From Chrysopilus asiliformis (taxonomy: Eukaryota > Arthropoda > Insecta > Diptera > Rhagionidae): 64,000 nt of DNA. Below are positions 52,942-64,000 of this stretch, one piece after another. Both the position numbers and the translations under genes were made by a program. The stretch lies in contig OZ035960.1 in the NCBI GenBank assembly GCA_964034945.1, forward strand, positions 46,727,002 through 46,791,001. Direction: 5' to 3'. Numbering within the stretch: the first letter of the stretch is position 1; every line of letters begins with the position of its first letter. The notes below the pieces were generated by a model, which saw only the letters and a list, made by a program, of their open reading frames with translations, was not told the origin of the DNA and did not search any database.

Positions 52942-54385
52942 TTACTTTCTTATACGTATAGTATAATAAAGTATTGTATTCATGAAAAATTCCGACCTCT
53001 TTATTTAACCTAAAAAACATTCCCCGAGCACTCAATTAGAGCATTCATGCCTATTTTGGAATCCGAAGTAGCGTTAAGTTTGTTCGATTACGTCTTAATT
53101 TGTATTCTTGATCCCTTGCGTTTCACTTTTGTTCGAGTGCGTATGATCTGGTAGCGTTTTGAAGGTAGAATTACTCGTTGCAAATTTCAGAATACCAGAA
53201 TATCAATTGAGTGACGAATTGAATCGACTGAGTTTGGTTTTAACTTCGGATTCCAGAATAGCCATGATTATTACAAAAATGTCTTCCGGTCTGTTAAGGT
53301 GCCGCCACACATGAGAGTAAATGCAGGCGAGAACCTCTCGATAGCAGCTACTCGCAAATGGACACGTCTCTGAGAGTCGCTCGCAGAAACTCGCGAGGTA
53401 GTTTCTGCGAGCGGTCAAAAGTGATTCTACTCTCTAGTCGACACGCACCCACTGAACTCTCGGGGAGTTGCTCGCCAGATACGAACGGCGTTTGAATTTC
53501 TCTCGAGAACTCGCCAAAGTAAGATGTCAAAAAAATTAAGATATTGGTCTTGAAAAAAAAATCGCCGAAATTAACTCTCAAATGGACAACATCCTGAGAG
53601 TAACTCTCGAGAGTTTTGGAGAGTCACTCGCGTATTTACTCTCATGTGAAGCGGCTCCTTAAGTCTATCAGCTTGTGTACAAAATTTCTCAAAAACTATT
53701 AAAGCTAGAGTCATGCAATTTTTACTGAGATGTTTGGTCCTGGAGTGGGACGATTCTGTCAAACTTTTGATAAAAAATCGTTAACCGAAAGTAATCAAAA
53801 TAGCGACTTTTTAAAAATCGAAATTTCGTTTCACGCAATTTACTCAGAAAACTACGCGTTTTTCTAACAGGAAAGTATTAAAACATAAAATTTTGGGCTA
53901 ATCGAATTTTCATGAAAATTCTAATTTTGCCCAAAATTTAAACCAAATTCGACACTGTGCGACGATCACACAACCTGGGCTGCAAAATATATGGGGTCAC
54001 AAATTGGTTGCTGCAACGTCACAGCAACGTTTTTTTTGCGATTTTCTCGAAAACTAACGGGTATTAGGTGGTTTAATGTATAAGATGAATTGAGGAGAAA
54101 AATATTTGCCATAATTTTGTCTTTTTCCGTTATTGGAAATGTTTGGGAATTGCTTGCAAATTAACGGTTTTTGGAAAAAGCAGTTACAGACAGTATTAAA
54201 GGTATTAAAATTATCTACATTTTTCCCTTTAAACGTAAATCAATATCTTTTACCGTTGTTCAGATATTTCAAATTAAAAAAAAATGGCTTTTTAATGTAA
54301 ACAAAATTTTTTTTCGACGGGTTAAGTGTAAATTGTAGATTTTGTATGAGAAATTCATGTGCTGTTCACATAAGACATTTCTGTT
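52942..54385 (-). mobile_element. D3 element, longest copy, interrupted by a TTAA MITE
   Basis: Starts CTTATACGTATAGTATAATAAAG and ends CATGTGCTGTTCACATAAGAC; all D3 blocks are present in reverse order. The MITE at 53294-53662 lies in the microsatellite region. Confidence 0.6.
53294..53662. mobile_element. TTAA MITE (piggyBac-like), family P5
   Basis: TTAAGGTGCCGCCACACATGA and, inverted, TTAAGGAGCCGCTTCACATGA. The interior is built from ACTCTCGAGAGT / ACTCGCGAG words in both orientations. A 3-bp TTA duplication cannot be excluded. Confidence 0.75.
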
Positions 54386-55522
54386 TAATAATGCCAAAGA
54401 ATTGGGTCAAGTGACACTATGGTTAATAGCTTCTGATTATATCCAGTGTTCACAGTTTCAAATGACACTTGATGTCAAATCGAGATTTCATTTATTGTAA
54501 ATATTTTTGCCAATTTGACAAATTGTGGGTGCCACGCGCTCTGATCGATAAACAAAGTTTTATACTATGATCTATGATAAACTTTCACTACGCATTATGG
54601 CAATTGAAACGGAAAGCAACAAAAGTACAGGCGAACAACTAACGACGAATGTCACAACTAAATCGACTATGACAAGAAAAGCGTTTTCTGTATCTGTTTT
54701 TATTGTCAGATTGGTATTGCACTTAAGTCGACAGACAGATAATATAAAAACATTGCCATAGTATTAATAATATTAGGTATTTTTTGGGAATTACACAATA
54801 ATCAAATGACATTTTCTGTATTCAACATTTTATCATATTTTTTATGGTTTTGCTAGGGACAAACATAAAAGTAGTTAACAGAAAAAAAAAACGTAAAAAA
54901 TATACAAAATTTTTCTTGTTTCTTAAAGATTAAAACTTTAGATAAGTAATGTGGATTAAAAATTGTTTTTTTTATTAAAATAATAAAACGTGATCCACAG
55001 TATATATCTCCTTTAAAGCTATAAATTATATAAATACATCTCTATGAAAGAGAAAATGTTTGTCTGTGGAATTCAGTGTAAAACATTACTATCTTTTTTG
55101 GTGTATGGCTACGGTGACCATCCGTTCTGTACAATACAGGACTGTACTGTATTGAAGACTTTGTTCTGTATAATTTATTTTTACCCCCTACGAAACGGTA
55201 TATGCATTTGGGGTGAGAGTTTGTTTACTTTTTTCGCATAATTTTTGATCCATTCAATCGATTCCGATCCTGTTTTTGGCATTCAACTGCATATTATGGA
55301 GGGAAGGTTTTAGTGCAAAAAATTCACCCTTCCCCTCTAACTCCAAACCCCTCTCCTTGTATCTTTTAATCCACTGAACCGAGTTTGATTCTATTTTCGC
55401 TTTTCGATTGGAAATAATGACAGAAATGTGTTAGTGGATAAAAATTTACCATCCCCCCACTTTAAACCGCATATCCGTATATATTTTAATTCACTGAAGC
55501 GATTTCAATCTCGTTTTCGCCA
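54386..55522. other. Spacer without supported gene
   Basis: A 64-codon frame at 54567-54761 (starts MIYDKLSLRIMAIETESN) has even composition but no splice or domain support. Confidence 0.3.
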
Positions 55523-55824
55523 ATTCGAACAGTTGTACCAAAATTCCACTTTGAAGTCAAACTTTCCAATAAGATTTTTTAAAATTTATTCCAATCGGAT
55601 TTTGATGTATGGGAGATTTATGTAGAATCATATCCTAAATAACTTTTGTTCTTGGACTTTTTTGATAAGATGCACCGTTTTTGAGATATTCACAAAAACC
55701 GTTTTCGTTCGTATGGGGGGTACCCCCCCTAATGGACCATTTTTGCCCATTAACGAACTTAGCCTCGCATTTTACAAAAAACGGATCTGCGCAAAATTTC
55801 AAGTCTCTAGCTCAATCCGTGCGC
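55523..55824 (+). mobile_element. D1 element fragment
   Basis: TTCGAACAGTTGTACCAAAAT to CTCAATCCGTGCGC; lacks both ends and the microsatellite. Confidence 0.6.
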
Positions 55825-57474
55825 TTTTTTTAAAAACCAGAGCCAATCTGTAGACTTGTAGATTCGGAAACAACGACGTAAAATTATCCAAAAAAGATTG
55901 TAAACTCTTTGGCAACATAAGAAAAGTCGTTTTTTGTGGGGTGGTGTAATCTACTATAATTGTTTATCTGTGGGCACTGTCTCAGATATAAATAAAAAAA
56001 TATTCGATAAATTCTTGAAATACGCGCAATTTTCTCCGGATACAGTTATTTATGCATAATAACAGAATAAAGCTGAGATATTGTTGAATAAACAGAATTG
56101 TGTGGTGGTCATATAAGAATTAATTGTCCAATAAATTTTAAAAGCATCGAGCATCATTAACATTCTTTACCACCTCTTCGTATAATTAATACAGTGACTT
56201 TAGCGAAATCTGTTAAATTTTATATTTAAGCATTTTTATCGCACTTTACATTGGATGTCATAAACAGCTTTCATGTATAGCGAATTTCTGACAAGACAAA
56301 GCTGGTGTTTAACAAGAATTTATGGGTAATTTCAGACAGGTAGATAACTCTCTGGACTGTAATTGCATACAAACATATACTATATGAGAATATGTGCTAA
56401 AATTTGAATAGAAAATTCTGTAAAGAATCAGGAAGTTATTAAAAGCATATTTCAAAGCTAGTCAGTGATGAAAAAGAACGTTTATTGCAGAGAGACGTTT
56501 ATTGCAGAGAGATTTGTCCCAGATAATCATTATAGTCGCCACAATAGCCTTTTGAAGGCACAACAAACGGATAGACGGGAGAAAAAAAAACGTTGCGTAT
56601 ACGTAAACTAACATGAATTCGATGTCGGAATTAAAATGTGATGAAATAATATTCATTCATCATACATAAAACGTATATGCATGCATATAGTAATAAATAT
56701 AATCTGTCTAGTATAATAAAAATAAAAGGTGGTCGAATGTCAGTCAAATTCTGCAGTATATCACAATCTCATAAATGCGTTCCAATTGCAAAACCGCCAT
56801 AAGAGACAAAGCAAAGCAAAGCAAAATAAATTTTCCAGAGCCTCATAGTCGCCTACATTAATGAAAAAAAAAATTAAGCCACATAAAACTGTTTAAATTG
56901 TTTCGCATAGATTTCCCAGAATTGTTAAAATTCTCAGGTTTCCATTTCATTCTCCGTTCTTTTTCGTTTCAGTCACCTGTTTTTTTTATTATCTTGGCCA
57001 GTAACTATACTAGTGTTATTTGCATGTAACAATTTAACATACGATAGGGAAAAAAAATGGAAAGCAAAATCTTTACGACACTAGCTGTGAGAGATTGCAA
57101 AATTATCGTCTTCTTGTCCCAGTTTAAATTACCACCGACAGGCATCCTCGTTTATTTTTGCATAAATATAATTCCAAAGAATCGTGACTGGATGCGTAAA
57201 TCTGTCGCAAAATCAAATCAATTCTAATTCAATTAAATTGAAAAGCATCAATGTTTAATTTTAAAAGGTCGAATACGAAACACTGAATAATTTTAATGTT
57301 GTACATACTGAGATATTTTAAATTTAAATAACGTGAGAATATTTCATATTGCATACTCGTACACGAAAAAAGTCGAATGTTTGGAAAATCTGATGCAAAA
57401 ATTTTAGATGCTTCTTTAAAAAAAAATTTAAAAAAAGTTAAAAAAAACAGCTTTTTTAAAAAAAATAAAGTTAA
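55825..57474. other. AT-rich spacer
   Basis: No supported gene or element. Confidence 0.3.
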
Positions 57475-57862
57475 AACATAACAAAAGCTATAATTGCCAA
57501 TCTGGCGATCATTGGAGACCCGTATGGTGATATTCGTATCAAAATTCGAACAGTTATACCAAAATTCCACTTTGAAGTCAAACTTTCCAATAAGATTTTT
57601 TAAAATTTATTCCAATCGGATTTTGATGTATGGGAGTTTTATGTATAATCATATCCTAAATAACTTTTGTTCTTGGTATTTTTTGATAAGATGCACCGTT
57701 TTTGAGATATTCACAAAAAACGATTTCGTTCGTATGGGGGTACCCCCCCTAATGGTCCATTTTTGCCCATTAACGAACTTAGCCTCGCATTTTACGAAAA
57801 ACGAATCCACGCAAAATTTCAAGTCTCTAGCTCAATCCGTGCGCCCGCAATCCGCGCCACAG

Positions 57863-57940
<78 letters not shown>

Positions 57941-58096
57941 GGACAGACAGACGGACGGACCTGCAAAAATTAATTATTTTTATCATTCTAAACACACTGG
58001 TGTAATTCATTTTTGTGTGTGATGACGAGATCTTGGCGTTACAAACGGTAAGGCAAAGTTAATATACCCTTTGGTTTCACCATACGGGTATAAAAA
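57475..58096 (+). mobile_element. D1 element, full copy with long (CAGA)n
   Basis: AACATAACAAAAGCTATAATT start, subterminal ACCCGTATGGTG (about 57520), 100-bp (CAGA/CGGA)n at 57860-57960, CACCATACGGGTATAAAAA end. A good reference copy for the family. Confidence 0.72.
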
Positions 58097-58381
58097 CCAG
58101 TGCAAATAGCGTTGAGAGTTTTTGTTTTATTAACTTGTTGCTTTTATTTGTGAGGCCAAACAAATCCCTACGTATTTTTCTTTAATTTTTAGTACACTTT
58201 AAACGGGGGTTTTTTTTAAATATCCTTTTTAGGCGCCATTTTGTTTTTTTCAAAGATATTTTTCAAAGCTGTTTCATTTAAGATCACAACGATGGGTTCC
58301 TTGATCGTTCGATTTGGACAAAACACGGTCTGCCGACTGCCATTTTGTTTTTTCGGGACAGGAAAATCAACGGAAGTTTAT

Positions 58382-58626
58382 TTAACACTCTAACTGCCAC
58401 GTCAGTCAAAAAGACCTGACACCTAATTGTACACAACGGCCACTATGAAAATTATTAAAGTGTTCGCTGCAACCGCAACGATTTTTTGTAGTTGCACACA
58501 TTTTATGGTAATAAAATAACATTTAGGTATAATTTTGTTTCAATTTTTTTTTCTCTTAGTGCCTTGTTGACTGACAACTAAATCTTCGAAATAGGCTTAA
58601 AACTGTCGTGGCAGTTAGAGTGTTAA
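58382..58626. mobile_element. TTAA MITE (piggyBac-like), family P6
   Basis: TTAACACTCTAACTGCCACG...CGTGGCAGTTAGAGTGTTAA, exact inverted ends including TTAA. Confidence 0.82.
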
Positions 58627-58822
58627 CTTAGGGGAATTCCTCCAAACCCAAGATCTTCTGCTCCATTCTCGTTTCACTACCTATGCTAAAAAATTTAATT
58701 TTTAAATCGCAAAAAATATTCCTTGAATTTTTGCAAGCTGCAGACGAGAAGGGTTGTCATTGGATCATAAGTTGTTCCAAAGTTTTGTTGTTCGCTCTAT
58801 TGAACCTCCAAAAAAGCACTTA

Positions 58823-58910
58823 GAGCGGTTTGCACCAACGAAACTTAGCAACTTATGTCGAACTTAAATTTGTCAAGTGCCAGAACTTGTATTGTATCAG
58901 CAAACGGGCC
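58823..58910. mobile_element. PIF/Harbinger-like MITE, family Q1, copy 2
   Basis: Ends GAGCGGTTTGCACC and, inverted, GGCCCGTTTGCTGA; TTA at 58820-58822 and 58911-58913. Confidence 0.65.
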
Positions 58911-59657
58911 TTAAAAAGCTTGTTAAGTTTAGATGAGACTGCTTGACAGGGTCGAGCAGAGATATACAGTGAAGAAATGAAAATGCTGGTTTAATTATAT
59001 TTATTCACACACCAAATTTCAAATTCTTCATATCCGTGACGCACAAAGAACAAAATATTTTCTTACAAGTTATTCTTTTCTTTATTTTCGAACGAAAATT
59101 CTTTTATCAATTTTGTTATCATGATTACCGATCGTACAAGAATTCAGAAAATTAATAAAGATTGACACAAGTGCAATATTTATGTCGTCTTTTTAACAAA
59201 TTTGCGCATATATAGTATAGTGGTGATTCACTATGGCTCGTATATAAACAATGTTGATTGATAACAATTTTGTATGTGAAAAGTCAAATTGGCCAGATGT
59301 TCTCGGAATTTATTTGCGTTGGTGTTAATAAAGATAAACGTGTGTGTCAAAATGTCTACAATAGAATTTGTTGATAAAGCTGTAAAGCCACATGAATAAT
59401 TGCTTTTACGAGTCAATTTTCTGAACAAAGATATCGTTTTTGGGAAATACTCACATATTTGCATGGTAGCAAAATACAAGACTTAACGAGCGATAAGAAT
59501 TTCTATTTTTATCATATCCAATTCAACTTTGAGTAGAGTAGATACTAAAAGAACGTTAAAAGAAAGACATTGTAAAATTAAAAATTGTTTGTAAAAAAAA
59601 ACTGCTTTTTGCTCAAAATTAAAAGAAATTAATTTTAAATTTATTTCCTTGTTGCAG

Positions 59658-59910
59658 GTTCAAACTGAGCGAATTTCCAAGGTAACAGAAACGTAGCCGT
59701 ATAGGGAGCGATTAAAATGACATTTTCCAAAGGACCACCTAAATGTTCTGTGATAGCAGTTGTAATATTAACTCTACTTGGATTAAGTTTAGTACATAAG
59801 CTAGACGCACTTGACAATGGATTGGCTAGAACGCCACCCATGGGATGGTTATCATGGGAACGATTTAGATGTAATACAGATTGTGAGGGTGATCCAGATA
59901 ATTGTATAAG
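59658..59910 (+). CDS. GH27 alpha-galactosidase / alpha-N-acetylgalactosaminidase, first coding exon
   Basis: Lysosomal or secreted glycosidase that removes terminal alpha-linked galactose or GalNAc. The exon has acceptor TTGTTGCAG before 59658, a 59-base leader, ATG at 59717, 64 codons and donor ATAAG|GTGAGT, leaving AG for a split codon (Ser if C or T follows, as in the family C-I-S). Residues about 12-26 ([15 protein letters not shown]) form a signal-peptide core. Then comes the GH27 start [13 protein letters not shown] followed by [12 protein letters not shown], including the Trp and first disulfide Cys of the barrel, and DPDNC. The acceptor before the ATG implies an upstream noncoding exon. 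Remaining exons, including the catalytic Asp residues, lie beyond the window after an intron of over 4 kb, so galactose versus GalNAc specificity cannot be judged. Confidence 0.9.
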
Positions 59911-60027
59911 GTGAGTTTAATGTTATTTTCTTATTCACGTGAAAATATAGTGATATCATACGAAAATAAAGAAATCTAAAAAAAAAACTGGACTTTTACG
60001 TGAAAAAATTGCATGAAGTGTGATTAA

Positions 60028-60163
60028 GGCCCATTTGCGCGTAATATTCTTAAAAAAAATTAAGTTTTGCTTAGCCTAATGCCTAAATAAACCGTAAAAA
60101 TTCTTGGACATAAATAATTTAAGCTGGCCATAAGTTGCTAAGTTTCGTTGGTGCAAGCGGGCC
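60028..60163. mobile_element. PIF/Harbinger-like MITE, family Q1, copy 3
   Basis: Ends GGCCCATTTGCGCG and, inverted, GGCCCGCTTGCACC; TAA at 60025-60027 and TGA (mutated TAA) at 60164-60166. Confidence 0.65.
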
Positions 60164-60246
60164 TGAAACCTTTAATTTTTTGCGAAAAGTGTTACTGTGA
60201 CATAACTCATGATAAATTTTGCTGAAAACTCGAAATTTTACATTTA

Positions 60247-60487
60247 GGCCAAGTACACACGACGCTACTCGAAATAAACGGAACTAATCTGTGATTGGAA
60301 TTACTAACCGGTTACTAATTCGTTAGTGATGCAGTTTCGCACACGGGTCTACCCAGAAATGATCGAAATTGGTGTGAATCCATGTTAAGTGATTTAGTAA
60401 AAAAAAAATTTATCTCGAATTTCTTTCAAATTTGGCTCACATTTTGTGAGTTGCGCTCTTTTTGAGTAGCGTCGTGTGTACTCGGGC
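60247..60487. mobile_element. PIF/Harbinger-like MITE, family Q2
   Basis: Ends GGCCAAGTACACACGACGC and, inverted, GCCCGAGTACACACGACGC; TTA at 60244-60246 and 60488-60490. Confidence 0.8.
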
Positions 60488-61192
60488 TTATAGGGGCGGT
60501 TTTGATTAAAACTGAAATCAAATTTCTTGATAATATTACATCGCTTATTCTTGGAAACTTTACAAATAAATTTTTCACACAATTAGAGTTCAATTTAAAT
60601 CAAGTTTGTACAAAAAAAAAATCTCGGCCTTCTCCTCATGGTGTTCTGTAATTGAAATCTATTTTATCTTTTTACACATTTAATTTTTTCTTAAATACCA
60701 AGATATTTGATGATCAAATCTTGAAATTTGTATTTTTTCCATGTCTAAAAATCACTTTCTGTTTCTTTGAGATTAAAAAAATCGTACTGATTTTTTAAGT
60801 AATAATACTTACTTTCATACACTGTGTGATCTGAAAAACAAAATAAAAAACAATATATTAGCACCAATATTTAAAATTTTGTTATCTAATTTAATTTATG
60901 CCGGGTTTCACGAAATTTTTCGACTGATAAATCTAGTTATTGAACGAATTTGAAGCAAAAAGGGCCAACTAACTCGATTTAGTGGTATTAGAAGTTTCGT
61001 GAAACCCGTCATTTGACTGGAAAAATGGCACGTGAAGTAACTTGCGGAACCATACGACATCTTTAGAAATCTTGATATGCACCATTATTATTAAAAAAAG
61101 CATTTCCGTTTTGCTTGTTTGTCCCCTAAAGCTGAACAGTGAAGATAAATACTCTCTATTCTCGGACAAGATATCTCAGTTATTCCCGAATT

Positions 61193-61271
61193 TTAACCTT
61201 TTGCACTCCACTGACACCTATACGGTCACATACTAAGTTTTACCACAAAAGTGTGGAGTGCAATAGGTTAA
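61193..61271. mobile_element. TTAA MITE (piggyBac-like), family P7, 79 bp
   Basis: TTAACCTTTTGCACTCCAC...GTGGAGTGCAATAGGTTAA; TTAA at both ends. Among the smallest elements in the window. Confidence 0.7.
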
Positions 61272-61484
61272 AAAAAAATTATTTCCAACTTACTTAAGGT
61301 ATTTCAGAGCTGCCCATACTACCTTTTCATTAATTTTGTAGGGTTTATTACTAAAGAAGTTTTCTTTTACTATAAATCTTAGATCAAATTTTTACAAGGC
61401 AACTTGTTAAAAATACATGAAAGATTGTTGTATTCTTTAGCGAATATATTGTCCAATATTTTAAATTTGCCTTTTATGAATATA

Positions 61485-61991
61485 CTAGCAGACCCTACGT
61501 TGCCAGCTTAAAGTTTTTTGTATAAATTTTAGAATGCCAAAAAAACCATAAATAACTTAAAAACTTTTGGGAAAAAATGTTGTCTTTACAGGACCTTCCG
61601 TTAGAGTTATTGAAACTGAAACGCCGGATTCGTAATCAGCGACCCCAAAAACCTCATAACGCCAAAAATAGGAAAACGGATATTTACGGTATCCTTTCAG
61701 GACCTTCCGTTTCGAGGTTTGAAAATCCAATACCGGATTCGTGATCAGTGATCCCAAAAACCTCATAATGGCAATTTTTCCGGGGAAAAATGGGAAAAAG
61801 GATATTTCCGTTATCCTTACAGGATCTTCTGTTTTGAATTTTGAAAACCTAACATAGCTTAAAACCTGCTCCTGGTAACGCAGACCATTTTTCAAAAAAC
61901 CGCGTAACAATCGGTCCAGTAGTTTTTGAGTTTTGTAATCTCAAACAGACCAACAGACCAACCAACAAACATCCATTTTTATATATTAAGA
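61485..61991 (-). mobile_element. Helitron-like element H2, both ends intact
   Basis: Minus strand: A|TCTTAATATATAAAAATGG start at 61991, about two diverged units of the 122-bp core, 3' stem GCTGGCAACG and GGGTCTGCTAG|T end (61485-61488). Reference for the expanded copy at 3898-5613. Confidence 0.75.
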
Positions 61992-62015
61992 TTCATAACA
62001 GTAAAAAACTCGTTA

Positions 62016-62916
62016 CAGTGTGACCTCGTTAGTTCGGATCAATTAAAACGGAGGTGATCCGTACTATCGAAATATCCGGATTACCGAAGAACTTTATTAT
62101 ATTGCTGTAAAAGTTACGAAACAGACTCCCAGTACATCCAAGAAATATATTTTATTGTTGAAGACAAGATATCATAAAAAAACAAAACTGTTTATTAAAA
62201 AACTCAGTTAGTTTGTTTTACAGTTTTTTTAGTTTGTAAAATGAGTGCAGACTCCCTTAATCTCCTTATAGCAAGGGTGTCTTGTAATGCCGCTTGATTT
62301 TCTTCCGCCCATTGTAGACATACACTGAAGCTGTTAATGACGACTCCATGTTTAATACTACCTCTCATTTCAACCACTTCAAGACCTTACTCTTTTTCGT
62401 TACACACGTCTTCTAGAGGCAGCAAGTTTTCATTTCCATCGATCCATTCCTCGATCTATACTTCTGTTCATTGATCCTCTGTTCTTTTTGACGTCCGATA
62501 TGGTTGAAGTTTCTACTTGGAATTCTCTAGCTAATACCTTACCACTATCTCCCCTGCCCAGTTTCCAAAATGGTGTTTTTCTCGTCCAGAGACAATGTTT
62601 TATGTGATCTTTTGGTGGCATTTTGAAATACTCCGAAATCACATGAATAACCAAATTCAATGCCAGAGACAGGGATGACAGATGCCTACCGAAGAATCAC
62701 CCTGTGGGCTCAAAATAGCTCTAAAATGGGGTGTGAAACCCCCTGTATATTTCCTTGGCCACAAATACCTACAAAATTACTGTCATTCTGTGAATCCGGA
62801 TTACCAAAATAGTTCAAATCCGGATTACTTACAATATGGATAATGCAATGAATTAGCTTGTCCGAATTATTGAATAATTCGGATTACTGGAGGTCCGGAC
62901 TAACAAGGTTGCACTG
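62016..62916 (-). mobile_element. Tigger/pogo deletion derivative
   Basis: TIRs CAGTGTGACCTCGTTAGTTC and, inverted, CAGTGCAACCTTGTTAGTCC; TA at 62014-62015 and 62917-62918. Subterminal GGATTAC / GTAATCC words. Contains the remnants of transposase described next. Confidence 0.85.
62204..62621 (-). pseudogene. Tigger/pogo transposase remnant (N- and C-terminal pieces)
   Basis: From ATG 62621: M-P-P-K, a frameshift with HKTLSLDEKNTIL in the neighbouring frame, then VLAREFQVETSTISDVKKNR, which is the CENP-B-type HTH of pogo transposases. Near the end GVVINSFSVCLQWAEENQAA, L-R-R-L-R-E and a TGA (62204-62206) match the family's C-terminal tail. The central DDD catalytic domain is missing, so it cannot encode a working transposase. 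Confidence 0.8.
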
Positions 62917-64000
62917 TATTTGGAAAACTCCGATGTTTGGAATTAGCGGACAGTTTTTGTTGTGATAAAATTCTCCACCAAAATTCGATTCAGTATTTTA
63001 GCTGATATAAAAAATACACCTATCTAATATTTTTCATAGCTCTATAAGATAGGAAAGTTTCATTGAAATCGGAGGGGGACACTTCCCCTAGGGTTATTTG
63101 TTATCAGATTTGACTTTTACTATAAATTTCACGTAATCTAAAAATAAATTTCATGTAATCTGATTTTAAAAAATTAACAAAATTATTAATTCACTTTCAA
63201 GGCTTCATTACGGCGAATTGAAATGAAGGCTCTTATGAAACATTTTTAATTATTGGCACATTATAATAAAAGTAATTTCCGATTTAAAGATTCATTTGCA
63301 TTAATAAATTGCAACTATAGGCAAGGAAATTGAAGATGTGTTCAATAAAAGTATGGAAAATCTGCATGACGCACTGATTTTTAGAAAGGAAAAATCCAGC
63401 ATTGATATTAAATGATGACTTTCACACATAAGAAATAATAAGCAATAATGTCAGATTACTTATCATATTTTATTATTTCTACAATTTGGTCGATATGGCT
63501 GTGGCTCAAGAAATTTCTGTTAATCCAAATTATATTCGACAAGCTTAAGCCCTAATCGCATGTCCGAATGATCTGTTAATAATTTTCGTATGTTTTTAAG
63601 TCATTGATTTCGTTATCGCATAATTATGATCGTTGCAATAGCGTCGGTAAGGAGATTTCCTATTCATTGAGCTGAACTAAAATGCGCCACGCGATTCCAA
63701 AATAAGTTGGAAAAGTTTCGTTAAGTAGAAATTAAAGACAGCATAAATGCGAGGAGAAAGGTGATGCTTATTTCCCAGTTTTATGCAAACCTTTGCTTTG
63801 GAAGATATTGGAAAACAAAATGCAGTGGAGGCAATTGACAACTGACTTAAGATATCTTAAACGGGAAATAAATGTCTTTGCAAATATGAAAACAACAGCC
63901 GGTGTCACTGTGCAGAACGACTAAAGTTTGTTGTTCAATTATGGCAGCAAATGTCGTCAAAGAATTGCGGGAAAACCATTTCTTCTTTCGTATTTTCGCA

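Larger units (their letters stand above)
59911..64000 (+). other. First intron of the GH27 gene, rich in MITEs
   Basis: No further GH27 exon is visible on the plus strand to the window end. The intron holds two PIF-like MITEs, a TTAA MITE, a Helitron and a Tigger derivative listed separately. 62917-64000 shows no other feature. Confidence 0.6.

Noticed and set aside
57494..58010. Frames rich in T-D-R-Q or S-V-C-L
   Set aside because: Translation of the (CAGA/CGGA)n microsatellite in D1 elements; the same at 15880-16173, 35275-35475 and 35667-35919.
59641..59841. 66-codon minus-strand frame over the GH27 exon
   Set aside because: Shadow of the real plus-strand coding exon, which has family motifs and splice sites.

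Overview
The window is AT-rich nuclear DNA of a eukaryote, almost certainly an insect and possibly a lower dipteran (inferred from the two genes, intron style and repeat families; not proven). It holds two recognisable genes, one at each end. Between them lie about 48 kb that are mostly mobile-element debris, with no confident gene.

Left end (1-10 kb, minus strand). Bases 1-427 are the 5' part of a LINE-type ORF1 (coiled coil) running off the window edge. From 9971 down to 1467 I can assemble a nine-exon gene of the 6-phosphofructo-2-kinase/fructose-2,6-bisphosphatase (PFKFB) family. All exon phases match and give an unbroken 449-residue protein. The bisphosphatase half keeps its catalytic residues. 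The kinase half keeps the P-loop but is about 28 residues shorter than vertebrate enzymes where the fructose-6-phosphate loop should be. Its introns are filled with Helitron-like and (CAGA)n-bearing elements, including a Helitron that carries a 122-bp tandem array and an element with a 155-bp-arm palindrome.

Middle (10-58 kb). This is a dense layer of non-autonomous elements: several Helitron-like families (A|TC...CTRR|T ends with a 3' hairpin), several DINE/Helentron-like families built around a GTCY/CAGA microsatellite, and many TIR elements whose target duplications can be read directly. The TIR elements comprise TTAA (piggyBac-like, eight), TA (Tc1/mariner/pogo-like), TTA/TAA (PIF/Harbinger-like) and 8-bp (hAT-like) types. 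A decayed non-LTR reverse-transcriptase C-terminus is split by a tandem pair of TA-flanked MITEs. A plausible Inr+DPE promoter lies at 18.05 kb.

Right end (58-64 kb, plus strand). The first coding exon of a GH27 alpha-galactosidase/alpha-N-acetylgalactosaminidase (signal peptide plus start of the barrel) is at 59658-59910. Its first intron fills the rest of the window and holds PIF-like MITEs, a piggyBac-like MITE, a Helitron and a Tigger/pogo deletion derivative with transposase remnants.

The two genes are metabolic (glycolytic control; lysosomal glycan breakdown) and show no sign of working together. The main interest is the transposon architecture and the altered PFKFB kinase domain.
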